64,000 nucleotides of DNA from Clonostachys chloroleuca (GCA_037952775.1 JBANAY010000003.1:31000001-31064000); one strand, 5' to 3'; positions 46,380 to 58,258 are shown, counted from the first letter of the stretch. Program-made: numbers and translations. Notes: a model not told the origin generated them from the sequence alone.

Positions 46380-47087
46380 TGCGCTTCCCTACGCAAGACC
46401 GGGGTGCAATGGTAGATTGAAGATCATGACGCAGGTATTTTGTTGGTTAGTTGGCTATGATGAGAATTTAGCAAACGGATTCGACCCTTTTGAAGTGCTT
46501 CTGGAGTTCATCCCCAAGGATGTAGTCCAGCCGACTGTCAGGAGCTTGCTGCATTACGCTAGGCTTTATATCAAGAGCTTTGACAAAGAGAGAAAGTTCG
46601 GAAGTAAAAGAAATCTTTGGTGTTTAGGTCTGACCGTGTACAGTTGGCATAAAGTTACCATCAACTAGCTAGACGGCGCTTTAAGTTTAGAGAACGCTTT
46701 GGTTGAAGTCAACAAGAAGGCGACCACCAGTGAGTTCACTAGCTCTTATAGTACCAACAACAATGATTGATTTGACCAACACGTGTCGTTACAGCTCACT
46801 TAGCTTGTATGTCAATTTCAGGTATTACCAATCCCCGATTGAACATTTTAACCCCTTATGCACAACTCAAATCTGAGCCGTTTACTTTTTGACGAATTAC
46901 GATTTGACTGGCCCAACGTCGTTTTCTTCTCTTGTGGTCTGGTTAAGGGGCCTCATAGAATATGTGACAAAACACTTGGGTTGAGAAATTACTAGCATAA
47001 AGGACACTATACGAAGCTGGATCTTAGCTTGGCCCGGTGTTGTGTTGCAAAGTATTGTAATCAATCCAACTGTAGCGTATATCTGGT
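46380..47087. other. Intergenic region
   Basis: About 700 bp with the promoter of the 2EXR gene and the 3' flank of the SDR gene. An 80-codon plus-strand frame from an ATG at 46426 starts only 46 bp from the 2EXR start; it has no known domain and is not called. Confidence 0.45.
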
Positions 47088-47859
47088 CTACTTAAACTGA
47101 ACATACCCCTGGTCCTTAACAAAGGTGGCGTGCCATGGAATCTGCCCCTCATGGGTAATCAACTCAAGGTAGAATTCACTATGTGCATCGCCATCGATTT
47201 CCGTCGAGACAGGTTGGCCATCACTCTTTCGTTCGTCCGTGTAAAAGAATCTAATTAACGACGGTCAGCCTACATCCATTTGAAACCCGCTTTGATCCTG
47301 TCGTGATGCCTAGATATGCTTACCGGAATCCCTTTGCCGCATACGACGCGTCTGCCACCCCAACCCAAAATGCTGAAGCCGCCTTGCCCATGCCCAGATC
47401 CAGCACTCTTGGAGCTGGGATAACCGAGACGTTCAGTATATTACCAGTGTATATGAAGGTCTTCTTGATGTCAGACGGAAGCTCCTTCCAATGGTGGATT
47501 GCTTGCTGAGCTGCAACATAAGGGCTGATGGTGTTGACATTGAGATCCGATGCAACGGTGTCGAATGGGATGGACAAGATAGAATCCTCATCAGGAGGAA
47601 TAGTCAGACTGGCGGCATTGTACACCACAACGTTAGGCGAGGCATGGAATTCCTTTTTCACTGCTTCAAACAGGGGCGCGATTGATTCGGGATTGGTGAA
47701 ATCCGCCTTGAGCGAGAGATAACCGTCCGAGTTCTTAGTCCCGGTCCCGTGTCTCGAGGCAATGGCCACTTGGTAGCCTTTGCCGGATAATGCCTTGGCT
47801 ACAGAAGCGCCAACCCGTGGGCCGGAGCCAAGAATAAGTGCGATTGAAGTTGGTGCCAT
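47088..47859 (-). CDS. Short-chain dehydrogenase/reductase-like protein
   Basis: Two exons, 47859-47324 and 47250-47088, encode 232 residues, in frame and complete. The N-terminus MAPTSIALILGSGPRVGASVAKALSGKGYQVAIASRHG is a Rossmann dinucleotide-binding fold, with GSGPRVG replacing the classical TGxxxGIG and Arg after strand 2 suggesting NADP. ADFTNPESIAPLF and PNVVVYNAAS correspond to the DxT and NAG/NAA motifs. The usual Tyr-x3-Lys is not evident; YTGN lies at the expected place, so catalysis may be altered. The C-terminal exon (FFYTDERKSDGQPVSTEIDGDAHSEFY, ending GQIPWHATFVKDQGYVQF) occurs in a group of small fungal SDR proteins of unknown substrate. The intron is 73 bp with GTAAGC and AATTAG ends. 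Confidence 0.88.
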
Positions 47860-49402
47860 GGTACCGCCGAGGTTCGGTAAAATACTACGTTGTGGTATTG
47901 TATGATCTTACGAGTGTGTGCAGGAAAAGCCGGTGGAAAAAGCACATCACCATGATAGGAGGTGATATATATAAGACCTTAAAAATTTACGCATACTCCT
48001 AGCGGTATGAAACGCTCAAGAGAACGACTTTGTATTAGAAATACAATATGCTGTTGCGATTTCAAACGTGTTGATTGGTAACCGCACCAATGAACTTCGA
48101 CCTGTTCAAAAGTCGTCATCTCACCCAGGAATGAACAATCAGACACAGCAAGCATACGAATCCTTGCGAATTGGAACCCTATACCTTTCAATATTATTTC
48201 ATGACTAATTACATCCCACTCGAGTGGGATACAACTGTCTTAGGCGCAAAGTTGGATGATTAGCTTATGAGGAGTCATTCTCTGTCTCTTCCTTTCTAAA
48301 CCATATCACTATACAGAGAGTTTCCATCAGTTCCTTTGCAAATCAAGGGCATCAAGCAGTCATCTTCATATCTCTAGAGCTGTCAGTTCTCTTCTATCTA
48401 GGAGATTGAAGGCTTTTCTTGAGAGCCGTGAGAGAACGATGAAAACCCATGAGAAGTAGTATTACCACAGTCTACAAATTCATAGACCCTACAAATCTAT
48501 AGAAAAGAAAAAACAGTTACGATCGACGAGACCAAAATCCATCAACACCGCTCGGTTACACTTGGATCTGATTTTGTGGGGTAATCAAAACACCCCTTGC
48601 ACCGACTACATTCACTCGTTTACAGTTCGCCTTCATTAGTATTTCAGGAACACCTGGTTGGAAACCAAAGGGGGGTTACTGATCATAGCCCAACTCAGGG
48701 TTTCGAGGTGTAACTCTCACTGCTCTGAAATAAACCAGGATTCGTCACACTTTCCCCTTTGTTCGCGTGACCTAATGCTTAGCCCTCGGAATTCAGCTGG
48801 CCAAATGGTAATCTGTGTGGTCGTGCTTCATTTATCTGTGAGGGTTGATCCATTTTCGGAAGCAGCTGCATGAATTATCAGATGCCAAGGCACGTAATCA
48901 ATTGATCTCTTGGAGACATTCGCTTATTTTTGCAAACAAACTAGGGAAGGCCGCATTTAATACCTTGAATGGGCTGTTCATATCTCCCCACACACACTAA
49001 TCCTCGTCGTAGCAATTGAGGCTGAATTGAATTTGCTTCGAAGGATCGAATATTGATAGAGTCACGAGATCAGAGCACTCAAATGGCGATAGGCGTTTCC
49101 CCTCATGTAAGCAAGGTTCGTAGAAAGGAGGTCGGCAAGGTTAATAAGCTGCATATCATTCGGCTGAGCTGAAGGATGAATCCCTGAACAGATGAATACG
49201 GTTCAATATTTTATACATTAGCTTCCCACTAGAGCCATTGCAGTCGCTATAGCGATGCGGGTAATACTGCTCTGGGAGCGTAGCTTGTATTTTTTGATCG
49301 AGCTGTATATTCCACCACGTAAAACCGCCACTTTCCCCAAGCCCAAGGTTGAAAGAACCTAAACCATACAGACACCTTCACCAAAGCCCTCAAGTTTTGA
49401 AC
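47860..49402. other. Intergenic region
   Basis: About 1.5 kb between the SDR start (minus) and the secreted-protein start (plus), so it carries both promoters. A TATATATAAG element is at about 47968-47977, roughly 110 bp upstream of the SDR start. No gene, tRNA or array seen. Confidence 0.5.
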
Positions 49403-50259
49403 ATGCTTATCTACTCTGCAACTCTGCTTCTATTGGCCCTTCCTTCTGTTACAGGCACTTGTCACGCGGACAACTGCTATCGTGCAATCAAGTCCTATCA
49501 GACGGCAACAGCAACTGAGTTCTGTAGAGAGTATCTAGATCAGTAAGTCGGTTCCTTGTCGCTCAACTAGCCCAAAAAGCCAGCTGATTTGATGCAGTGC
49601 AACTGTAGCGCCATCCCAGTTCGCATCATGTGGCCCCTCCAGGCTCTCCAGTGCGTGTAGCTGTCTTGCCTCAAGCACTTCCACCTCCATTCCAAGCACC
49701 ACCGCTTCACCAGCCCCAATAGAGCTAATCTCCAACGGTGGCTTCGAATCCGGAAATACTAGCCTATGGGTGGTTGCACCTGGTTCGGGCTACGTGAGGA
49801 TAACCGACAACGAGGAAAGCACGGTCAACTTTCCATTCGAAGCTCACAGCGGCACAAAATTCGCGTAAACAATTCTCTCTTTCAACTCTCTGGACGAATT
49901 GTTCAAGCTGACATGTATGCGGAAACAGCCAGATCGGTAACAGCGGTGATGAGAACCCCACGGTCCTTTCTCAGTCTGTCAGCTTGACAAGTGGGATAAA
50001 CTACTTCTTCAAGGCGTTCTATAGTGTGCTGGATCTACCGTTGAGTAGCTGCTACTTGCAGGCTTCCTTCGACGCGAATCCTTTTGCGCTGGCGACCATT
50101 TACTCTGGCGCAGGCGGAGGCAACCCCCCTCGCTACTATTTGTTATCAGGGAGTTTCACAGCTTCAACCACAGGAATAAGCAATCTGTCTGTGGCACTTT
50201 GGTGCGATTTTTCCAGTATAGGGGGTGTCTTTGGCCTAGACGATGTTAGCCTGCTCTAA
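49403..50259 (+). CDS. Small secreted cysteine-rich protein with C-terminal carbohydrate-binding-like domain, frame breaks
   Basis: Signal peptide MLIYSATLLLLALPSVTG, then a cysteine-rich module common in fungal secretomes (CHADNCYRAI, EFCREYL, FASCGPSRLSSACSCL), a Ser/Thr/Pro linker, and a beta-sandwich starting ELISNGGFESG, the usual opening of CBM_4_9-like or galactose-binding-like domains. Exons are 49403-49542 and 49598-50259 (intron GTAAGT to TGCAG). Exon 2 needs one base restored near 49864 (TTCGC-GTAAAC, giving FAVNNSLF) and one near 49932 (a single G that should be GG, giving ETGQIGNSGDENPTVLSQ). The corrected length is 804 bp, 267 residues. The C-terminal VALWCDFSSIGGVFGLDDVSLL is the expected last strand. 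It is probably extracellular and cell-wall- or glycan-binding; a role in host interaction is not shown. Confidence 0.72.
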
Positions 50260-50756
50260 AGCCGTAACGTTTAGCTACTGTCATAATTCAATAAATAAAA
50301 TGATGGGAACACGGAGTTTCGTGATCACCGTTATTGTTTATTGCATAGTATTCACTAACAGTATTCTAGACTTCTTCTAACCTAGGGCACTGGGGGTAGG
50401 CAAGGAATAGCACAAACAAACTCTGTGGTGTTAATGATTCGAAAGTACTCCATCTTGCCCTCTAAACGAAGCCTTTTTGTGCAAATTCTTCCTACATCTC
50501 TGAACCACCTCGGCACTTTTTAGAACCCTGTTTATCAGTTGCAGCTTTTAAATGGGGTTGTGTAAGCATTGAGGCAATTCATGAGAGGCGGAGATAAGCT
50601 GGGATATACGTCCGCCAACAAGGCATTAGCGCGCTCAACATTTTCTGGCATACCTAGATAATGAGCTTGCAGCCCTCTCAGGAGAGCTCTATTCTGCCTG
50701 AAGTATTTTTCTCTTTGTGACTCTTGTTAAAAAGACGTTCTTCTGCAAACGAAATA
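50260..50756. other. Intergenic region
   Basis: About 500 bp, 3' flank of the secreted-protein gene and promoter of the FAD monooxygenase. Nothing notable. Confidence 0.45.
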
Positions 50757-53362
50757 ATGGTTAACAAGGACTTCAAAGCTGTCATCGCCGGTGGTGGCAT
50801 CGCCGGCCTCGGCCTTGCCAACATGCTGGAAATGGCTGGAATTGACTGGGTTCTGCTTGAGTCCCACAGCGAAATCGCATCGCAGGTTGGAGCCAGCATT
50901 GGTCTGTTCCCAAATGGGTTGCGAATCCTTGATCAGATGGGTGTCTATGAGGCCATCCGAGCCACGTGGGGTTACCATCCGATGAGCAACACCAACCGCG
51001 ATGCCAAGGGTCGAGTTATATGCTTTAGTCCGGCAATGGGCGATCATCTCGAGGAGCGTCACGGATACCCTTTTATCTTCATCGATCGCCGAAGCCTTCT
51101 CCAAATCCTATTCGATAATTTGAAACACAAGGACAGGGTTCACCTCGGAAGGAAGGTGGCAAACGTGGATTTGGGGGAGCATGGAGTGAAGGTTACTACC
51201 ACCAATGGAGAGATATTCGAAGGCGACATTCTGGTGGGAGCGGATGGTGTTCACAGCAGAGTAAGAGAGGAGATGTGGCGTATCGGTGAACGGATCCAAC
51301 CAGGGGTCTTCCTCAAGGACCGGGAATCTCGTAGGATCCCCCCAACAAATACACAAAGTGCCGCGAAAAGCTGACGTGGAACGCGAACCTAGTCGTTTCC
51401 TGCAGGTACAAATGCGTCTTTGGAATTTCCGAGATGTCCGAGGGCCTCGATTCCAACGAATTTGTCTGTGGGGACGGACATTCATATCTCATATCCCCAG
51501 GGCCAGGGAAACGGACATACTGGTTTCTTTTCGTGAACACAGGAAATGGCTTGGTGGATAGAGGCCGGGTACCCCGGTATACGAAAGAAGAAGAGGTATT
51601 ACTCGTTGAGAAACACCTACGTGATCCAATTGCCGAAAGACATACTTTCGGCGATCTCTATGAGAGCCGCCTTTACTCTACTCTCACTCCCCTCGTGGAG
51701 CATGTTTTCAAACGTTGGCACTTCGGCAGGATCATGCTGTTGGGAGACTCGGCCCACAAGGTGACCGCCCGGAAGAACCCTCAATTAGTTTCGCTCGGCT
51801 GACAGGATTGATTGATACAGCATAACCCTATCGCAGGGCAGGGGGGATGTCAGCGCTTGAGTCTGGGGCTGCGTTTGTCAATGAGCTTCAAAGTTTGCTC
51901 AGACGAAACAATCCAAGGCTCATATCAAACAACGAATATGATGCCATGCTTACACGGACACAACGCCGCTTCGAGACCCGTGTAAAGGGGCTGGTCAAAG
52001 CTGCTAACGACCAACAGAGGCTCCTGGCGAATGATCATCCTTTGTCAGGCTTGGTCCCTGTGTTTCTAGGGACTGTTGGGGGGCTTGAATATGATCTGGC
52101 ACATCTCAAAAAAAGAGTAGTCGGCGCGATCAGCCTTCGCGATTTCCCCCAGCCCAAACGACCACACCTTGTTCCGTTCACTGATGAGCTACCTACACGA
52201 CCTATTCGCAAGATGTGGACGTTGAAATGGCTGTCTATCATGATTACAGGCTACATACTCTTCTGCTCAAGAGAATTGTACAATCTCTCAGCTCTGCGGG
52301 GTATTTTTGACGATGTTGCAGGTTGGCGGTTACAACAAACATATGTGAGCTTTCTCATGGACCAGATTCGGTCAACAGTGATGCCCTCCTACTCTCACCT
52401 GATTTTGGAACATGATTTCAACAAAGCCATGGCGTTTGTTGAAACAAGATTAATTCTGATGTCTCTACTTACTATCTGGACGATCGAAGGTTATCGACTT
52501 GGTCACCAAAGAAGTATCATTCGCTGGTTTGTCTACATCTTCCAACCCTTGGAGAGCGAAAACACTTCTGACTCATTAAAGGCCAATTTTATTCTGGGTT
52601 GCCTACAAGATGAAAGGACTTGGCTCGGCAACCTCTTTATATTTTATTTTTCATATGGCGTTAGGTAACAGTACGATCATCGGACTACCAGTACCGTCCT
52701 CCGCCGCCAAGGCGGCCACTCTAGCTCTCTTCATTGTCTACATCGTCGCTACTGCGCTCTTGGTGGTATCGAACTTCAAAGAACAATCAATTCGGATTTC
52801 GTTTGACTTTTTGCAGTCTGTTCCTGTGTACACTGGAGTATTAACAGCACTGTTCACGGCCTACTCCCGTTCTAACAGCATCGAAGGGCTGAAACATTCC
52901 CAGTCGACTTTAAAAGAGGGTGCTTCTGATAAGAGTGCCGTCGTTGGTATGCGAAATCTCGACATTGTGTATCTTAATAGATTTTACATCCTCTTATACG
53001 TCTCCTTGGGTACAATTCACCTTGGAACGGTGATTTTCGCTGCTGTCCAGCTGAAAGGGCATTTCTCTGGCATCTTGCAGTCGTCAGACCTTCCTTTTCT
53101 CAGGTCTATGCCTGATGCTTCCGAAGGCGCATACTTGCAGTTGATCTGGGATCTCATCTTCACTTCGGCATCCCTCTTCATTTTTTTGCTTCACACTGTC
53201 TGGAATCTCCGTGGCATGGGGTATATTTCAACATTGCATGCATTCAAAGCAACCATGATGGTCCTAGTCGGCCAAATCATTGCTGGACCCGGTGCTACTT
53301 ATGCTGCTCTATGGCACTGGCGGGAAAATCTACTCTCAGGATTGTCAGAACAGTACTACTGA
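50757..53362 (+). CDS. FAD-dependent monooxygenase with C-terminal polytopic membrane domain
   Basis: PaxM-like group A flavin monooxygenase joined to a membrane domain, about 822 residues. Exons are 50757-51760, 51821-52530 and 52610-53362. The FAD part shows AVIAGGGIAGLGLANMLEMAG with E (LLES) at the end of the second strand, GDILVGADGVHSRVREEMW (the DG motif), RYKCVFGIS, and GRIMLLGDSAHK then AGQGGMSALESGAAF. From about residue 440 on there are roughly seven hydrophobic spans (MWTLKWLSIMITGYILF, LILMSLLTIWTIEGYRLG, AATLALFIVYIVATALLVV and others). Exon 1 needs one base restored near 51334 (GG), exon 2 one G in the run 51841-51846; each exon is then an exact multiple of three. The last intron has a weak GTCTAC donor. 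Such fusions occur in fungal terpenoid and meroterpenoid pathways, but no partner genes are present. Confidence 0.8.
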
Positions 53363-53673
53363 ATCCTGAAGACTCATACGGTATGGACATGCCTTCGATA
53401 TCTGCTGGCAGGGATAAAGGTGTAATTTGGTTTTATTGTAATATTTCAATGTGTGGCTACATCTAAAGCCACTGGTGCCGTTAAACACCCCCTCTTGTGC
53501 AATTCAATACATAGGAAAAGATTCATTTAAACGAGCGTTGGGTTGATAACCCCTGGCAATATAAAAGCCCCGCGAGATGCAACTATTCGTTACATTGAGC
53601 ACTCTCGGCTTTCCACCCATTTGCATTAGTTCTAGTTGTGACATCCCGCTTCTCTAGGGCCGCTAGGAAAAAT
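53363..53673. other. Convergent intergenic region
   Basis: About 310 bp between the 3' ends of the monooxygenase and the ankyrin/vWA gene. Only 3' flanking sequence. Confidence 0.5.
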
Positions 53674-56569
53674 TCACATAACTGCAGTAAAGATCATAAC
53701 AGTTAGCGTGTAGATAATAATATTCATGAACAGTGTAAGACTTGCCTTTCTGGTAGGCCCATGTGTTAGCTCAGGCTCTTGCCCAAACTCCATCAGCTCA
53801 CTGAGGGTCTCTGTGACAGAGTATATCAAGTCTTTGGCTCCTTTGTGCTTCTTGATACCGTCGACAAGCTCTCCACGCTCAGGCTCGCCTGCCAGCCCCG
53901 ACATAACAAATATGACACTCGACTTTCCGAGAGATTTTGCTTCAACGCGATCAGAGCATTGTGTGATGACTTCAAAGAACTTGGCTTCTTCTTCTTCGCT
54001 CTCCGGCTGAAGTAAATTGTTAGCCATTTCATGGTCCGAGCAAATCGATCTTATTCACATACCTTTCCGTTGGTGACCACAAAAATGACCAAGGGCTTGT
54101 TGAAGGTGTCTGCATCGATTCTATCAAGAACCATGGGCTTCACGATCTTGGTTTCTAACTGCGTGCCTAGAGCAAGACCTTCACGCCTTGTGCGTAGCGC
54201 TTCATCAGCTACCTGCCGTAGACTCTCACCAGAGTTGCTCTGCCAGGATTTCTCAGCGTTAACGAATTGTACAGTTATTCGGGATTCCGTGAATGACTCT
54301 GAGATCTTAGCAATTTCATCCAATGTATTTTTGACGGTTCCAACCAGCTCGTTGTCATGGACTGATTGACTGTCATCTAAGGACACAAGTGTAAGCCAAA
54401 GGGCAACGGAAGAGGACACAGGCGGATAGAAGGCCACGTACCGCATAAGACCACATAGTCATAAAAACCTAGTTTCATCAGCCACGGAATAGCCCTAGGC
54501 GATAGGCCCCAGCTCAAAGCATTGTTGGTTGCCTCTCCATAGGAAAGGTGCGTTTCGTCGATGTCTAGGCCCTTCAAACCTCTCTGGGTGAATCTCCGGG
54601 TGGAAGCCAGATACAATCTCTCTAGATAGATAGATTCCTGTATTGAAAACGTGTTAGTGACGAGGTTCAATTCGAAATGGCTTATACCCGTACCAGTTCA
54701 GGCGCTTTAGAATTAATAACAAAGTCAACTGTCTCTCGGTTGCCGCTCAGCATGGCAAGGTAGGAGGAGGGACGGGCCTGATCACTGCCCTTGGCGGACC
54801 ATTTTTCGAGAGCCAGAAGTTGATTGACGACTCTGGAATGCCCCCCTTGATGGCTAGCTCAATGGGCGTCTGACTTGAACTGTCCAATGCCTCAGTGCTT
54901 AGTCCTTGAGTAACAAGTACCAGGACAGCCTCGAGATTCCCATGCTTTGCGGCGACATGAAGAGCCGTTTGGCCCTCCTCATTCACGAGCTCCTGGTAAT
55001 ACTTCTGGACCTTCCGGCTATCAAAGAGTAAAGTCAGAATATGATAGTCGCCGCTCGCTGCTGCTGTGTGCAGTAGCGTTTCCTTCTTCTTATCCTGAGT
55101 GAAGATCCTACCACCATTCCTCAGGAGCATGTCGCTATTTTCAAAGCCTCATATCCCACTCGAGCAACGGCGTGATGAAGAGGGGTTCTGCCATCTTGGT
55201 CCTCCTTATTCACATTAGCCATCGCGCCAACGAGAATTTCAACAGCGCGAGATTCCTTGATCGCTGCGTGATGCAACGGCGTCTTGCCTTCATTATCGAC
55301 CGAATCAAGAGGCGCACCCGAGGCCACCAGGATCTCCAGGGCAACAGCATTGCTTTCCCTGATGGCACGATGCAGGAGGGTCTCCCCTTCATCATCTGGG
55401 GCCTCGAGGTCCGCCTGCTTCTGTTTCAGGACTTCGACGACCGCTGCATGATGCATCTCAGCGGCAAGATAGACAGCATTCCGACCCGCACTGTCCCTCG
55501 CCTCCTTGTCGATGCCAATGTCGCATAAGACGGCCACCGCACTTGGATCGCCATCTCGAATGGCTCTGTGTAGAACCTCCCAGAGCCTGTTTCCTGCTGG
55601 CTCCCTAAGCTGCGTGAGAGAGCTCTGGAGAAGCTTAGCAATCTTGGCAAGATTTCTTCTTGCCGAGATATAGAGGAGATTCTCCATCCCTGTGTCGTCT
55701 TCGATGTACTTCTTCCGGAACTCAGACTTGAGAAGGAGCTCAACAGCATCCAGGCTGGCATCTTCAACAGCGCGTCGAAGAAGAACCCAGCCCATGTCAC
55801 TATCATCATCTTCCTTCTTCATCTCATGCTTGAGCAGTGAAGCAAATGCATTCCGGCAGCCTTCCTGAGCTGCCACATAGAGAGCGGACCGATGACTAGA
55901 ATCGACTAGCTCTTTGTCCGCCCCGACTTCAATGAGTACATCTATTGCATCCGCGTCATTAAAGCTCGCCATCTGATGCAAGAGGGGCAAGCCGTATTTC
56001 CTCGCGTTGACGTTGGCGCCGGCATCTCTCAGCGCTTTAGCCACGTCGAGATGATGGTTCTTGGCCGCATAGAACAAAGGAGTTTGAGAGTCCATGTCCT
56101 CCATATCGACGGCCTCCTTGCCTTTTCCAATGAGGAAGGAAGCCGCATCAGTATGGCCGGCAAGCGCGGCCAGATGAAGGGGCGTTCTCATGTTGGAATC
56201 ACGCGCTCTTGCGTTGGAACCAAAATCGAGAAGAAGTTGGATAATCTCCACATTGCCTCTCCTCGCGGCAATATGAAGAGCAGTGTGATATTTGTCGTCG
56301 CAGTGGTCCACCTCAGCCCCGGCACATAGGAGTTTGTGTATGGCGTTGATGTGGCCGTTCTCCGTGGCAAGGTGCAAGGCAGTGTTACCGTCGTCATCCT
56401 TCTGATTCAGAAAGCTCAAAAAGGTTCCTCTACCAGGGCTGGACTCTCTGGACTTGGTCAGGATAAGTGACAGAGCAGCATCGTTTCCTTCCTTGGCGGC
56501 GATATGGGGAAGGTATTGTAGGCGAGCAAGGGGGCTGCCGGCCCTTTCCTCTGCATATTTCTGGGACAT
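53674..56569 (-). CDS. Ankyrin-repeat protein with C-terminal vWA-like domain, two frame breaks
   Basis: About 906 residues in four exons: 56569-54694, 54637-54442, 54376-54063 and 54006-53674. Residues 20-620 hold some fifteen ankyrin repeats (for example DDDGNTALHLATENGHINAI, DSNMRTPLHLAALAGHTDA, EEGQTALHVAAKHGNLEAV). The C-terminal third begins YGEATNNALSWGLSPRA and contains YDYVVLCDDSQSV, a von Willebrand factor A-like start (the DxSxS metal site reads DDSQS), then TVKNTLDEIAKI, ITVQFVNAEKS and KPLVIFVVTNGK, as in vWA folds. A hydrophobic tail (LFMNIIIYTLTVMIFTAV) ends the protein and could anchor it. Exon 1 breaks at T4 55138-55141 and T5 54802-54806 (plus-strand runs); one added base each gives KNSDMLLRNGG and SKKWSAKGSDQARPSS, and 2,721 bp. 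Function is unknown. Confidence 0.82.
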
Positions 56570-58258
56570 CTGCCTTCATTGTTAGTCCGTGTAGCTGAAA
56601 ATCTGCAGAGTTTTTTTCATACCTCTGTTGAAGATAAATCCAAAGCCAACAATGGCTGTATAATCGCAAATGACGCGCAGTGATTAATTCCACAGTTTTT
56701 AGGAAGTATGAAAATCGAACGCTTCGATGGCGGGACCTGGGATCAGAGTTTGTTTTTTAATCATATGAATCCAGCTAAACAATAATTCACAGTTTACAGT
56801 GACGACAAACCCAATTGTTACCCGAAAGACAGGGCAAAAGTTTGGGTTGGTGATTAGCACTGCATTGCCAACGCATGCTGAGTGTGATTGGTTCCATCAC
56901 ACACCACGGTGCCCAAAATATCACCACCTTCACTCTTCGATACCTAACGTTATCACATCCACTTGTGTTAATGAAAATTCATCTCATGATCAATTATGCA
57001 ATGTGTCATATGGGCAGACTTGGTACCCAAGGCTACTACTCCCATGAACTTTCTGTATCCAAGCCCATTAGGTTTTGGGCACGGATGACACTAGGATTCA
57101 TGGCACATAGTGCTTACAATGTCTATCCTGGTTTGTGGACATTTATAGCTCTACGCTCTGTTGGTCGCTTAGAATAATTGGGTATCTGAGGTTATCGTTG
57201 CTCTTCAAGATAAGGCTTACCAGGAACTTGGGTCCCATCTGTTCGCTATCATTGTAGGAAGATACCCTAGGCCCTTGATGTAGTTCTCTGCCAGCTCATC
57301 ATTGCATCAAATATACTAGAGCTGAAAAGGTCAATTTCGTGACGGCGCCAATTAACCTTTCTGTTGGAATCTGCTCTAGCTAAGCGGCCGTTTCCTCTCA
57401 ACGGTGTTCATCTCGCTGGCATTCTTTTATCCTGACACCTGCGATTGGCGCGTGCGAATGCCCCAATCAATTCCATTGAAAATTGAAAGTTGTTGGTATT
57501 GTAGTAATAAGCTGGACTAGCCATGCTACAGATTGTGGTAGTAAGTAGCGGCAATATCCAATTTATCTAGGTAACACCTTATTGGGAAGTAATCAACTAG
57601 GGGTATGTGTTCGCTAGCTAAACCCGGCCTACCCTATACCCTTTGATTGCCGGAAAACCCGCCCGCTAATTGGTACAGATCCTCGAATTTCAACCTTTAA
57701 AACGCCTGTACAGGGAAAGCTAGCTTCACCGTCGGCCGCTACAAATTGTGGAAGTGTTTACCAAAAGACTCTGTTTGAATCGGAGGAGGGTCTCGCGCAG
57801 ATAGACGGCTTCATAAGAGGGGGATTAACGGATTGGTTGAAGTGATTTATCAAGGCTCCAGCGCAGAAAGGTCCATATCAATTACCCACATTCCTCTTTT
57901 GATGACCATCCACGTTATATCAGAAAATTTAGTCCGCCAAATACATTGCAGAGTTGCATCAGTTGTAGGGTAATTCATTATCCACGAACGATGGATGGAT
58001 GATAAGGAAAGATGTGGGTCGCTTAATGCGGGCTTTAACAAGGCAATCACGTGAGTCATTAGGCACCGTACTCGACTGACGGCCGATGTCGGAAAAATTG
58101 CTCCCTTGTGACTCCATCCCTCTAGGTCGACCAGATTCTTAAATCAGCTTCGCCATTGACCCATTGACCAGGCACCAATTGACTCCATCAGACGCCATCT
58201 ACTTTTCGAGAAGGGATTAATACGATTACCTCATACGACACCCGCAGCCAAGCCCATC
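56570..58258. other. Divergent intergenic region with a probable 5' UTR intron
   Basis: About 1.7 kb between the starts of the ankyrin gene (minus) and argininosuccinate lyase (plus). On the minus strand, 56622-56570 has GTATGA, a GGACTAAC branch-like site and GGCAG directly before the ankyrin ATG, so a 53-bp leader intron is likely. Open frames at 56799-57177 lack domain features. The right end should hold the arg promoter; a TGACTC-like element (AP-1/CpcA-Gcn4 type) is at about 58180, some 80 bp before the start. Confidence 0.5.

Noticed and set aside
46426..46668. 80-residue plus-strand frame beside the 2EXR start
   Set aside because: No recognisable domain; it begins 46 bp from an opposite-strand start, and its codon use is not distinctive.
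51331..51420. An intron instead of a frame break in the FAD monooxygenase
   Set aside because: No donor in the required phase leads to the RYKCVFGIS frame without deleting the conserved EMW residues; a single lost base near 51334 explains the reading.
56799..57177. Two overlapping frames between the ankyrin gene and argininosuccinate lyase
   Set aside because: They overlap in different frames, neither has a domain, and codon use is random-looking.
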